The notes below the pieces were generated by a model. The model did no database searches and had not been told where the DNA came from. It saw only the letters and a list, made by a program, of their open reading frames with translations. A program made the position numbers and the translations under genes. Shown here piece after piece: positions 45,775-54,792 of a stretch of 64,000 nt of DNA (position 1 is its first letter; each line of letters opens with the position of its first letter). The stretch is from DATJLY01 sp963773665 (lineage in GTDB: Bacteria > Pseudomonadota > Alphaproteobacteria > ATCC43930 > CGMCC-115725). The stretch is from positions 682,001 to 746,000 of the forward strand of contig CAVZBZ010000001.1 of assembly GCA_963773665.1 (NCBI GenBank), given 5' to 3'.

Positions 45775-48700
45775 CGGCAAGCTCCCGCGCCTCGGTCAGC
45801 TCGAGCACGGATGCGATCGGAATGGCGGCCCAGGCCGGCCGGTTCGCGATCTCGTACTCGATCTCGTAGAACGCCTTCTCCAGCGTGAAGAATGCCAGGA
45901 GCGAATCGGCGACACTGGCGTCGCGCGGCATCGAGGCCGCGCCCGCCATCACGGTGCGATAGCGCGCGAGAAAAGCCTCGCTCACCGCACGCCGCCATTC
46001 CTCGCCGCGCTCCAGCAGCGTCGCCTCGGCGGCCGGCTGAATCTCCACCATCTGGCGCACTGCGGCCGATGCGGCATAGGCGAACGAGCGCAGCATGCCG
46101 GCGACATCGACGAGCGGCGAGAACTTGGCCCGGCGCTCGTCGAGCGGGCGCATCGGCTCGCCCTCGAAATCGATGATCGTGTAGTCGTTCTGGACGGCGA
46201 GCACCTGGCCCAGGTGATAGTCGCCGTGGATGCGCGTCTTCATCGCATCGACGCGCGCCGGCAGAAGCTCGTCGAGGCGGCGGAGCGCCGCGTCGCGGCG
46301 CGCGAGGAGGCGCTCGGCCGCTTCGCGCGCCGGCGGCGGAAGCCGCCGCGCACGCGCCGCAAGCATGCCGAGCGCGCTCTCCGCGGTGGCGTGCGCGCGC
46401 TTCTTCCAGAGCGCGAGCTCCTCCTTGCCGATCGGCTCCGGCCGGAAATCGGGCGCCACGTCGCCGGACGGGCAGAGCGCGCGATGCAGCTCGGCGGTGC
46501 GGCGGCCGAGCTGGGCCGCGAGGTCGAGATAGATCTGATGCGACGAGCGGTCGGCCGAGGCGGCCGTATCGAGGGTGCCGTCGGCGTGCGGCGCCATGAG
46601 CAGCGCCTCGTCGAGATAGCGCGTCAGGTAATTCAGCGCCTGCGACCAGGCGTCGCCCTGGTTGCGCATCTGCGCAAACATGACGCCGAGCGCCGTTTCG
46701 CCCTCGCCGTCGCGCTCGAGCGTGAAATAGCCCATGAGCGGCGGCGCGTTGGCGAACGAAGCGGTTTCGGTGAGGAACTCGGCGATCTCGATCTCGGGAT
46801 GGGTCCCGGTCTGAAGGCGGCGGTAAAGCTTCAGGATGGCGTATTCGTCGATCGCGACCGAGCTGTTCGACTGCTCGCTGCCGATGCGCTTGACGACGGG
46901 CTCCTTGGGCAACGCGCGGCGCGCGAAGGCGGAGGTGCGGTGAAAGGCGATGCGCGCGCCCTCGCCCGCTGCGACATGCTGTTCCGCCTGCATGGCCTCG
47001 ACCAGCGCCAGCGCGAAGCGCGGCTCGGCCACCGCCTCATAAACGACGCCCTCGGCGCGCGCCCGGCGCGCCCGCGCCACGGTGCAGGAGGCGAGCGCCG
47101 AATTATCGTTTTCGGCCGTTTCCCAACTGAGCGCGAGCGGCAGCGAGTAGAGCTGTTTTGCGCCTTGCGCGAAGCTCACCTCGAACACGGCAAGCGCCAT
47201 GTGGTCGATCTCGGCTTCGGCGACGATCGCGGCGCGCTCGATCTTGCGGCCCTTGGCGCCGAACCAGCGCTGCGTCGGCAGATAGGACGGCACGACCTCG
47301 TATTCGACCTGCCGCCGGATGTGGCGGGCAAGGAGGCCTTTGCCGCGCCATCCGTCGGACAGGACCAGGGTCACGAACTCCGGCATCGGCGCGCGCGAAA
47401 CGGGCTCCGGCGGATGCACGAGGTCGAGCATGAACCAGTAGTAGCCGTAGCCCGGAAGCGACAGCACGTAAGGCTGCTCGCCGATCGGCGGAAAGACGCT
47501 GCGCCCGCCCAGCTCGACGAGCGAGCGGCCGAGAAATTCCGTAAGGTCCAGCTCGACCGCCTGCGGCGAGCGCGACAGGTTGAAGACGCAGAGCAGCGTC
47601 TCGTCGGCGAAGCTGCGCAGGAAGGCCAGCACCTTGCGGTTCTCGGGATAGAGAAAGCGCAGATCGCCGCGGCCGAAAGCGCGGCGCGCCTTGCGCACGG
47701 AAATGAGCCGCTTCGTCCAGTTGAGCTGCGAGGTGGGCGCGCGGGACTGCGCCTCGACGTTGACGGCCTGGTAGCCGTACACGGGGTCCATGATCGGCGG
47801 CAGAAAGAGCTGCGCCGGATCGGCGCGCGAGAATCCGGCGTTGCGGTCGAGCGTCCATTGCATCGGCGTGCGCACGCCATCGCGGTCGCCGAGGAAGATA
47901 TTATCGCCCATGCCGATCTCGTCGCCGTAATACATGACCGGCGTGCCCGGCATCGAGAACATGAGCCCGGAGAGAAGCTCGATGCGGCGGCGGTCGTTCT
48001 CCATGAGCGGCGCGAGCCGGCGCCTTATGCCGAGATTGAGCCGCATGCGCTTGTCGGCGGCGTAGAAATTCCACAAATAGTCGCGCTCGCGGTCGGTCAC
48101 CATCTCGAGCGTCAGCTCGTCGTGGTTGCGCAAGAACACCGCCCATTGGCAGTTCGAGGGAATGTCCGGCGTCTGGCGCATGATGTCGGTGATCGGATGG
48201 CGGTCCTCGGTCGCCACCGCCATGAAGATGCGCGGCATGAGCGGGAAATGGAACGCCATGTGGCATTCGTCGCCGTCGCCGAAATACTGCAGCACGTCTT
48301 CGGGCCACTGGTTCGCCTCGGCGAGCAGCATCCGGTCGCCGTAGCGCGCATCGAGCCCAGCCCGGAGGCGCTTCAGGATGTCGTGCGTCTCGGGCAGGTT
48401 CTCGCTCGACGTGCCCTCGCGCTCGACGAGATAGGGCACGGCGTCGAGCCGCATCCCATCGACCCCCATGTCGAGCCAGAACCGCATCACGTTCAGCACT
48501 TCCTGGACGACGCGCGGATTGTCGAAATTGAGGTCCGGCTGATGGGCGTAGAAGCGGTGCCAGTAATATTGCTGCGCCACCGGATCCCACGCCCAGTTGG
48601 ATTTCTCGGTGTCGAGGAAGATGATGCGCGTGCCGGCGAATTTCTTGTCGCTGTCGCTCCAGACGTAATAGTTGCGCCAGGCCGAGCCGCGCTTGGCGCG

Positions 48701-49066
48701 GCGCGCGCGCTGGAACCAGGGATGCTGGTCGGACGTGTGGTTGATGACGAGCTCGGTGACGACGCGGATGCCGCGCCGGTGCGCGCCGCGCACGAAAGCG
48801 CGAAAATCGCCGTGGCTGCCGTAGGCGGGGTTGATGCCGCGGTAATCGGCGATGTCGTAGCCATCGTCGCGCAGGGGCGAGGGATAGAACGGCAAGAGCC
48901 AGAGCGCGGTTACGCCCAAATCCTGGAAATAATCGAGTTTTTGGGTCAGGCCCTGGAAATCGCCGATGCCGTCGCCGTTGGCGTCGAAGAACGCCTTGAC
49001 GTGCAGCTGATAGATGATCGCGTCCTTGTACCAGAGCGGATCGGAGGGCGGAGCGGCGTCGGGCAT
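45761..49066 (-). CDS. treS: Trehalose synthase fused to maltokinase
   Basis: 1101-aa bifunctional enzyme. Residues 1 to about 550 are the TreS GH13 domain (WYKDAIIYQLHVKAFFDANG, GVDGMRLDAVPYL nucleophile, LLAEANQWPEDVL acid/base, FLRNHDELTLEMV), converting trehalose and maltose. About 570 to the end is maltokinase: LPTQRWFGAKGRKIE opens it, and RIHGDYHLGQVLAVQNDYTI with IIDFEGEPMRPL holds the phosphotransfer residues. Product maltose-1-phosphate feeds GlgE, encoded just upstream. Confidence 0.95.
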   Translation of the reverse strand: MPDAAPPSDPLWYKDAIIYQLHVKAFFDANGDGIGDFQGLTQKLDYFQDLGVTALWLLPFYPSPLRDDGYDIADYRGINPAYGSHGDFRAFVRGAHRRGIRVVTELVINHTSDQHPWFQRARRAKRGSAWRNYYVWSDSDKKFAGTRIIFLDTEKSNWAWDPVAQQYYWHRFYAHQPDLNFDNPRVVQEVLNVMRFWLDMGVDGMRLDAVPYLVEREGTSSENLPETHDILKRLRAGLDARYGDRMLLAEANQWPEDVLQYFGDGDECHMAFHFPLMPRIFMAVATEDRHPITDIMRQTPDIPSNCQWAVFLRNHDELTLEMVTDRERDYLWNFYAADKRMRLNLGIRRRLAPLMENDRRRIELLSGLMFSMPGTPVMYYGDEIGMGDNIFLGDRDGVRTPMQWTLDRNAGFSRADPAQLFLPPIMDPVYGYQAVNVEAQSRAPTSQLNWTKRLISVRKARRAFGRGDLRFLYPENRKVLAFLRSFADETLLCVFNLSRSPQAVELDLTEFLGRSLVELGGRSVFPPIGEQPYVLSLPGYGYYWFMLDLVHPPEPVSRAPMPEFVTLVLSDGWRGKGLLARHIRRQVEYEVVPSYLPTQRWFGAKGRKIERAAIVAEAEIDHMALAVFEVSFAQGAKQLYSLPLALSWETAENDNSALASCTVARARRARAEGVVYEAVAEPRFALALVEAMQAEQHVAAGEGARIAFHRTSAFARRALPKEPVVKRIGSEQSNSSVAIDEYAILKLYRRLQTGTHPEIEIAEFLTETASFANAPPLMGYFTLERDGEGETALGVMFAQMRNQGDAWSQALNYLTRYLDEALLMAPHADGTLDTAASADRSSHQIYLDLAAQLGRRTAELHRALCPSGDVAPDFRPEPIGKEELALWKKRAHATAESALGMLAARARRLPPPAREAAERLLARRDAALRRLDELLPARVDAMKTRIHGDYHLGQVLAVQNDYTIIDFEGEPMRPLDERRAKFSPLVDVAGMLRSFAYAASAAVRQMVEIQPAAEATLLERGEEWRRAVSEAFLARYRTVMAGAASMPRDASVADSLLAFFTLEKAFYEIEYEIANRPAWAAIPIASVLELTEARELADAGS

Positions 49067-49080
49067 GGGCGAGGTTCTTG

Positions 49081-49100
49081 CGGGCGGGCGGGCGGGCGGG
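49081..49100. repeat. Tetranucleotide repeat (CGGG)5
   Basis: Five perfect CGGG units lie in the 36-nt gap between the glgE stop and the treS-mak start, about 15 nt from the treS start codon. Length change here could alter translation initiation. Confidence 0.85.
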
Positions 49101-49102
49101 CG

Positions 49103-52100
49103 CTAACGTTCGAGACAGTAGATTGCTGCGGGGTTCACGTGCGGATCGAGGCGAACGCGGTGCGTGGCGCCGCGCCAGCGGTGCTCAACTCCGGTCAACG
49201 GCTCGGCGAGCGTAAACGTTTCATCGGCGCCGAATCCCATGTCTCCAAGCGGCAGGTGCAGCTCGGCCTCGCGCGGGGCGAACGGATCGAGATTGACCGC
49301 GATGAGAACGAAGTTGCGGCGATCTTCCGTGATCTTGTTGTAGAACAGCACGTGATCGTCGCCCGCAGGATGGAAGCGCAGCGTGTCGAGGCGGTGCAGC
49401 GCCGGATTGTCGCGCCGGATGCGGTTCACGCGCGCGATCCAGTCCTTGATATGGCCCGGGCGGTCCCAATCCCACACCTTGAATTGGTATTTTTCGGAAT
49501 GGAGATATTCCTCCGTGCCCGGGACCGCCGCAGCCTCGCACAGCTCGAAGCCGTTATAGATGCCGTATGCCGGGGAAAGCGTCGCCGCGAGCACGAGCCT
49601 GACGATGAAGGCGGGCCGTCCGCCATTCTGCAGGAAGGGCGAGAGGATGTCGGGCGTGTTGGCGAAGAAATTGGGGCGGAGATAGTCCTTCGAGGGCCCT
49701 TGCGCGAGCTCGACGAGATAGTCCGTCAGCTCCGCCTTGCGCGTGCGCCAGGTGAAATAGCTGTAGGACTGGGTGAAGCCGGCCTTGGCGAGCGCGCGCA
49801 TCATCTTCGGCCGCGTGAAGGCTTCGGCGAGGAAGATCGCGTCGGCGTGGCGGTCCTGCACCTCGCGGATCAGCCATTCCCAGAACGGCAGCGGCTTTGT
49901 GTGCGGGTTGTCGACGCGGAAGATTTTCACGCCCTCGCCGATCCAGTGGAAGATCACGTCGCGCAGCGCCTGCCACAGCGCCTCGCGCGTCGGGTTGTAG
50001 AACTCGAGATCGACGATGTCCTGGTACTTCTTCGGCGGGTTCTCGGCGTATTTGATCGTACCGTCGGGCCGGAACAGGAACCATTCCGGGTGTGAATCGA
50101 CCCAGGGATGGTCGGGCGCCGCCTGCGCCGCGAAATCGAGCGCCACTTCGAGTCCGTGCGTCCGCGCGGCGGCAAGGAAGCGGCGAAAGCCGTCGATGCC
50201 GCCCAACTCGGGATGCACCGCATCGTGCCCGCCCTCGGCCGCACCGATCGCGTAAAGGCTGCCGGGATCGCCGGGCCCGGCAGCGAGCGCATTGTCGCGG
50301 CCCTTGCGGTTGATGCGGCCGATCGGATGGATCGGCGGCAGATAGACCACGTCGAACCCCATGCCGGCAATCTCGGGAAGCCGCGCGATGCAGTCGTCGA
50401 ACGTGGCGCTCTGGCCCGGCAGCTTGCCCTGGCTGCGCGGAAACATCTCGTACCATGCACCGAACCGCGCCAGCGGCCGGTTGACGATCGCTTCGAGCTC
50501 GCGGGCGTAGCGCGTCGCATCGGTGCGCTCGCAAGAGCGCGCCATGGCACCCGTGAGGAGGCGCGAGAACAGCACGCGCGCGCGCCGTTCGCCGTCGCCC
50601 GCGTCGAATTCGGCGAGGAGCCGCTCGAGGAGCCGCGCGTCCTCGGTCCCCGCCCGCCGCTGGTGCGCCGCGCGCACCAGCGCAGCGCCTTCGTCGAGTT
50701 CGAGCGCGATGTCGTCGCAGGCGGCGCGCTTCTTCATCGCATCGGCGCGCCATGACGCGAAGCGGTCGGTCCAGGCCTCGATCGTATAGCGGTAGCGCCT
50801 GTTCTCGCCGAGCGTGACGCGGCCGACCCAGCGGTCGTTGTCGTGAACGCGCATCGGCGTCTCGCGCCAGCTCGTCTCGTCCTCGCGGCGATAGAGGAGC
50901 GAGCCCGCGATCACGTCATGCCCGTCGCGAAAGATGTCGGCCCAGACTTCGAGCGTGTCGCCCATGACGCGCTTTATGGGGAAGCGGCCGCCGTCGAGCT
51001 CGGGATAGACGTCCTCGATCGCGATGCGCGAGGTTGCCGACCATTCGCGCGGCAGCGAGGGATGGCGCACCGGCGACGCGGGCGCCGCGCGCGACCTTTC
51101 CGACCGTCGCCCGCGCAGCACGCGCACGCCAAGCGGCGGCACCTCGAGGTCGAGGCCGATCGGCGCCGGCTCGTGCGGCGTCACATCGCAAAGCTCGGTG
51201 TCGGCGGGCGCGGCGGCAAGGAGGCGATCCGTGTCGAAGAAGGCGGGACGGATCGGGTTGCGATTGACGAGGAAGAAGGCGCGCTCGGCGCCGTCCTCGG
51301 TGCTGCGCGCGAAGGCGGCAAGCATCGCGCCTTTCTCGGACACGAGATGCTGCGGCCCGTCGCCGTTGAGCGCCGGCGTGTCGCGCTTCATCGCGTTGAC
51401 GGCGCGGATGAAACGCGAGAGATCGAAGCGCTCGGGCTCGCGCGGATGGGGTTTCGTCTCCTTGACGTCGAGGCGCCGTCGCCAGCCGAACTCGAACCCC
51501 ATCGGCATCATCACGCCGGCCGAAAAGCAGGCGGCAAAGGCGTAGGCCCGGGCGTAGCGCCGCGCGACGGCAGCGGTCGCGACGATGCCTTCGGCCGCCA
51601 GCTCCTCGACAAGCCGCGGCGTGTCGTGGCTCTCGGGAAAGGCGATCGAGGGCGCGATGCGGCGGAAGGCGTCGTATTGCTCGATGAGCCAGGAGCTTTC
51701 GAAGTCCCACCATTTGGCGCTGTTGAAAAGATAATCGAAGCCGGAGCCGTCGAGCGCCGCGACCGCTTCGAACGGCGCGCCCAGCGTCTCGGCGCAGAAG
51801 ATCGCCTCCGGATCGACCGAGCGCGCCGCCGCGACGATGCGGCGCCAGACGCGCGCCGGCACCTTGTAGGCGGCATCGCAGCGGAATCCGCCGAAGCCCA
51901 GCGCGGCGTAATGGCGCGCGACGGCGCAGAAATACTCGACCGCTTCCGCTTCGCCGGGGCCGCCGAAATCGATCTCGGCAAGATCGCCCCATTCCGTGAC
52001 ATGCGCCGGATTGGCGGGATCGGTCGCCTGCGGCGAGCGGACCGAGCCGTCGGGATTGCGCGCGAACCAGTGCGGATGGCGCTCGACGAGCGGATTGTCC

Positions 52101-52399
52101 TTCGCGGTGTGATTGACGACGAGGTCCATCATCGCAACAAGCCCGCGCGCCCTGCACGATTGGGCGAAGCCCCTTAGCAGCTCGTCGTCGCCGGCGCCGG
52201 GATCGCCGCGAAAGAGCGGGTTCAGGCGATAGAAATCCTTGACGGCGTAGAGGCTGCCGGAAAAGCCCGGCGCGTGGAAGGGATTCACGTGGACCGCGTT
52301 GAAGTCCATCGCCGCGATGCGCGGCAGATGGGCGCGCCACTCGGCGATCGTGCCGGCGAGCAGCGGAAAAAGATTGTAGATGCGCGGTCCTTCCCGCAT
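49103..52399 (-). CDS. glgE: GlgE maltosyltransferase with N-terminal amylase-like domain
   Basis: 1098-aa protein with two GH13-type parts. The C-terminal two thirds is GlgE, extending alpha-1,4-glucan from maltose-1-phosphate: YLPPIHPIGRINRKGR, IFRVDNPHTKPLPFWEW (nucleophile) and IFLAEAFTRPKMM (acid/base). Residues 1 to about 400 form an amylase-like barrel with its own apparent catalytic set: GFGGFRCDAAYKVP, AIFCAETLG and FPESHDTPRLVEE. Such long fused forms are known in alphaproteobacteria. First gene of the operon; an ECF-type promoter motif lies 46 nt upstream. Confidence 0.93.
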   Translation of the reverse strand: MREGPRIYNLFPLLAGTIAEWRAHLPRIAAMDFNAVHVNPFHAPGFSGSLYAVKDFYRLNPLFRGDPGAGDDELLRGFAQSCRARGLVAMMDLVVNHTAKDNPLVERHPHWFARNPDGSVRSPQATDPANPAHVTEWGDLAEIDFGGPGEAEAVEYFCAVARHYAALGFGGFRCDAAYKVPARVWRRIVAAARSVDPEAIFCAETLGAPFEAVAALDGSGFDYLFNSAKWWDFESSWLIEQYDAFRRIAPSIAFPESHDTPRLVEELAAEGIVATAAVARRYARAYAFAACFSAGVMMPMGFEFGWRRRLDVKETKPHPREPERFDLSRFIRAVNAMKRDTPALNGDGPQHLVSEKGAMLAAFARSTEDGAERAFFLVNRNPIRPAFFDTDRLLAAAPADTELCDVTPHEPAPIGLDLEVPPLGVRVLRGRRSERSRAAPASPVRHPSLPREWSATSRIAIEDVYPELDGGRFPIKRVMGDTLEVWADIFRDGHDVIAGSLLYRREDETSWRETPMRVHDNDRWVGRVTLGENRRYRYTIEAWTDRFASWRADAMKKRAACDDIALELDEGAALVRAAHQRRAGTEDARLLERLLAEFDAGDGERRARVLFSRLLTGAMARSCERTDATRYARELEAIVNRPLARFGAWYEMFPRSQGKLPGQSATFDDCIARLPEIAGMGFDVVYLPPIHPIGRINRKGRDNALAAGPGDPGSLYAIGAAEGGHDAVHPELGGIDGFRRFLAAARTHGLEVALDFAAQAAPDHPWVDSHPEWFLFRPDGTIKYAENPPKKYQDIVDLEFYNPTREALWQALRDVIFHWIGEGVKIFRVDNPHTKPLPFWEWLIREVQDRHADAIFLAEAFTRPKMMRALAKAGFTQSYSYFTWRTRKAELTDYLVELAQGPSKDYLRPNFFANTPDILSPFLQNGGRPAFIVRLVLAATLSPAYGIYNGFELCEAAAVPGTEEYLHSEKYQFKVWDWDRPGHIKDWIARVNRIRRDNPALHRLDTLRFHPAGDDHVLFYNKITEDRRNFVLIAVNLDPFAPREAELHLPLGDMGFGADETFTLAEPLTGVEHRWRGATHRVRLDPHVNPAAIYCLER

Positions 52400-52444
52400 C
52401 AGCGACGCAGCGCCGCGCTCATGCGCCGGGCTTCGTGTCCGGGA

Positions 52445-52470
52445 AACACTTTCGGATCGGGCGATGTTCC
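52445..52470 (-). promoter_or_regulatory. ECF-type promoter motif for glgE operon
   Basis: Minus-strand GGAAC (52466-52470), 17-nt spacer, TGTT (52445-52448). This is one base from the alphaproteobacterial EcfG-type consensus GGAAC-N16/17-CGTT. The glgE ATG is 46 nt further on. Confidence 0.55.
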
Positions 52471-52477
52471 CCCATCG

Positions 52478-52502
52478 GGAACCAGTGCACCGAAAGGGTG
52501 TT
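52478..52502 (+). promoter_or_regulatory. ECF-type promoter motif for anti-sigma gene
   Basis: Plus-strand GGAAC (52478-52482), 16-nt spacer, TGTT (52499-52502), 40 nt before the anti-sigma ATG. It also shares CCGAAAG in the spacer and TTTCC after TGTT with the opposite motif; the two -35 elements form a GTTCCC/GGGAAC palindrome. Confidence 0.55.
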
Positions 52503-52542
52503 TCCGCACACGTTCGACAATTGCGGGACCGATGACGCGCGA

Positions 52543-52944
52543 ATGCACCTCCTGGGCGACGAAGACATCAACGCTTACATCGACGGGATGCTCGATGCCG
52601 AGCACGCCTTTTCGGTCGCGGCTCATCTTGCGCTGCACCCGCGCGAAGCGGCGCGCGCCGCTTCCTATCGCGCGGAGAACGACGCGCTGAGGCTGCTGTT
52701 CGATCCTGTTCTGCATCAGCCGGTACCGGAGCGCATGCGCAGGGCGCTGCGCCGGCACGGCGCCCGCGCCGCGCAGCGGCGCAGGGCACTTGCTGTCGCT
52801 TCGGCAACGCTGACGCTTCTCCTCGCCGGGCTCGGCGGCCACGTGCTGCAACAGCATCTTGGCCCGTTCGATGCCGTCTCGAGCGCCCCCGCCGCCCCGC
52901 CCGCGACCGGCCTGCCGAATGCGGGACGCTTCATCCGCCTTTGA
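52543..52944 (+). CDS. Single-pass transmembrane anti-sigma factor
   Basis: 133 aa: an N-terminal anti-sigma-type helix (HLLGDEDINAYIDGMLDAEH), AAHLALHPREAARAASYRAE, then one membrane helix near residue 95 (LAVASATLTLLLAGLGGHVL). No HxxxCxxC zinc motif is seen. Likely sequesters the neighbouring ECF sigma factor. The two genes converge, so they are not co-transcribed. ATG 52543 fits the conserved start; the frame is open upstream. Confidence 0.8.
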   Translation: MHLLGDEDINAYIDGMLDAEHAFSVAAHLALHPREAARAASYRAENDALRLLFDPVLHQPVPERMRRALRRHGARAAQRRRALAVASATLTLLLAGLGGHVLQQHLGPFDAVSSAPAAPPATGLPNAGRFIRL

Positions 52945-52945
52945 C

Positions 52946-52978
52946 AAAGAAAAACCGGGACCAGAGAGCTGGTCCCGG
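52946..52978 (-). terminator. Terminator between anti-sigma and sigma genes
   Basis: Perfect 10-bp stem CCGGGACCAG / CTGGTCCCGG with a 4-nt loop. On the minus strand it is followed by TTTTTCTTT, so it serves the sigma gene; on the plus strand the tail is less T-rich. Nothing recognisable was seen in 52979-53187. Confidence 0.75.
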
Positions 52979-53187
52979 CGAGTTTGCGGGTGGCAAACCC
53001 ACGGACAGGGAGACTTTGCCAAGCCGGACTGGGCGACACGGGACGACGCGCGGGCGCCCGGCGGCCCGCGGCTCCGGCAGCGCGTCGCAACAGCAGCTGC
53101 CGCCCTCTCAACACGGGCCGCGGCAACCGGTTCCGCGCGGCGAGCGGGCGCATGCGAACCATTTGGTAGAAGGATCGCCCGTTCGGA

Positions 53188-53817
53188 TCAGCTCTCGCGC
53201 GTGATGCCGCCGGCCGCGGCGAAGTGCGGGCCGCGGGCGATGTCGCCGCCGGGGAACGGGATCGGCCGCGCTTGCGCCGGCGCCAGAGCCGGGCGGTGCA
53301 GCGTGCCGACACGCACCGGCTCGGGCTCGCGCTCCGGCACCATGCCCATGAGCTGGCGCAGCATTTCGCGCCCGCGCGACAGGCGCGAGCGAATCGTGCC
53401 GACCGGCACGTCGAGCACCTGCGCCACTTCCTCGTAGCGCATGCCTTCGAGGCCGACGAGGAGCAGGACCGAGCGCTGCTCCTCGGGGAGCCGCGCGATC
53501 GCGCGCTCGAGATCCCTGAGCTCGAGCCGCTTGTTCTGGTTCGGGGCCGATGTCAGAAGCGGTTCGGAATCGCTCAAGCCCACGGCAGCGCCTTCGCGCA
53601 CGGCGCGCCGCACATGGTTGACATATTGGTTATGCAGGATGGTGAAGAGCCATGCGCGCAGATCGGTGCCCGGCTGCCACAGATGCACCTTGCTCAAGGC
53701 GCGCGTGAGGCAGTCCTGCACAAGATCGTCGGCCGCGTTGATATCCCGCGTCAGGGCCCGCGCATAGCGCCGGAGCCGCGGGATCTCTTCCTCGATCTTC
53801 TTGCATATGTCCGCCAT
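53188..53817 (-). CDS. ECF sigma factor
   Basis: 209-aa extracytoplasmic-function sigma factor. Region 2: EEIPRLRRYARALTRDINAA and DDLVQDCLTRALSKVHLWQP, LRAWLFTILHNQYVNHVRR. Region 4: IARLPEEQRSVLLLVGLEGM and YEEVAQVLDVPVGTIRSRLS. About 45 residues of Pro/Arg-rich tail follow region 4. A strong AAGGGAG site precedes ATG 53817. Cognate anti-sigma is probably the convergent neighbour. ECF subgroup is not assigned with confidence. Confidence 0.93.
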   Translation of the reverse strand: MADICKKIEEEIPRLRRYARALTRDINAADDLVQDCLTRALSKVHLWQPGTDLRAWLFTILHNQYVNHVRRAVREGAAVGLSDSEPLLTSAPNQNKRLELRDLERAIARLPEEQRSVLLLVGLEGMRYEEVAQVLDVPVGTIRSRLSRGREMLRQLMGMVPEREPEPVRVGTLHRPALAPAQARPIPFPGGDIARGPHFAAAGGITRES

Positions 53818-54040
53818 CAAATTCGCTCCCTTCGGGCCCCCGCCAACGCGGCGGCGGCGAATGTGAACTTTGCCGAGAAGCAAAACTGTAGCGGCGGCTT
53901 GTAATGGGATGATGTCAGCGCCCGAGGATTTGCGTAAGAAATTGTAACGATACGTAACGGATCGCGGGGCGCCTTGGCCTTGCGATTTGCAATCTCTGCG
54001 ATATTGCAACCGAACGGAAGTTGCGCCAGATTCCGCGCCA

Positions 54041-54763
54041 ATGACAGGGAGCGCCCACATCGTCGTTGTGGACGACCAAAAAGAGATTTGCGAGGTCGTC
54101 CAGCAATATCTGACAAGCGAGGGATACCGCGTCAGTGTCGCCCATGACGGCGCAGGAATGCGCAGGGTCATGGCGCAGGGCGCGGTCGACCTCGTCATCC
54201 TCGATCTCATGCTGCCGGGAGAGGACGGGCTCACGCTTGCGCGCCAGCTGCGCGAGGAGTCGAACGTCGGCATCATCATCCTGACCGGCCGCGGCGAGAC
54301 GGTGGACCGCATCATCGGCCTCGAGATGGGCGCCGACGACTATCTGCCGAAGCCGTTCCACCTGCGCGAGCTGCTGGCGCGCGTGAAAAGCGTGCTGCGC
54401 CGCGCGCTCGCGCGAAGCGACGGACAGGAGAAGCAGGCCGGCCATTCGAAGGCGCGCTTCGCGGGCTGGAACCTCGATCTCGCGACGCGCGAGCTGGTAG
54501 CGCCGCACGGCGGCGAGGTCCGCCTCACAACCGGCGAGTTCGATCTCCTGGTCGCGTTCGTGCGCAACGCGAATCAGGTGCTGAGCCGCGACCGTCTGCT
54601 CGATCTTGCGCGCAACCGCGAGGCGGGTCCGTTCGACCGCACCATCGACGTGCAGGTCGGGCGGCTCCGGCGCAAGCTCGAGCCCGATCCGCAGCGGCCG
54701 ACCATCATCAAGACGGTGCGCGGCACCGGCTATATCTTCACGCCGACCGTCGAAGTGAGCTGA
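54041..54763 (+). CDS. OmpR-family response regulator
   Basis: 240 aa. Receiver domain: IVVVDDQKEICEVVQQYL (acid pocket), VILDLMLPGEDGL (phosphorylated Asp), IIILTGRGE and DYLPKPFHLREL (Lys). C-terminal winged helix: LTTGEFDLLVAFVRNANQVL and TIDVQVGRLRRKLEPDPQRP, ending KTVRGTGYIF. No histidine kinase gene is adjacent. ATG 54041 opens just before the first strand; the frame is open 18 codons upstream. The 53818-54040 gap holds both start regions and no clear motif. Confidence 0.94.
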   Translation: MTGSAHIVVVDDQKEICEVVQQYLTSEGYRVSVAHDGAGMRRVMAQGAVDLVILDLMLPGEDGLTLARQLREESNVGIIILTGRGETVDRIIGLEMGADDYLPKPFHLRELLARVKSVLRRALARSDGQEKQAGHSKARFAGWNLDLATRELVAPHGGEVRLTTGEFDLLVAFVRNANQVLSRDRLLDLARNREAGPFDRTIDVQVGRLRRKLEPDPQRPTIIKTVRGTGYIFTPTVEVS

Positions 54764-54792
54764 GCCGCGCGAGCCTGGGGGAGGTGCAAAAC

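Noticed and set aside
45635..50095. A 1486-codon open frame on the plus strand
   Set aside because: It is antisense to glgB, treS-mak and glgE, which have full catalytic motifs; long antisense frames are expected in DNA with this GC bias.
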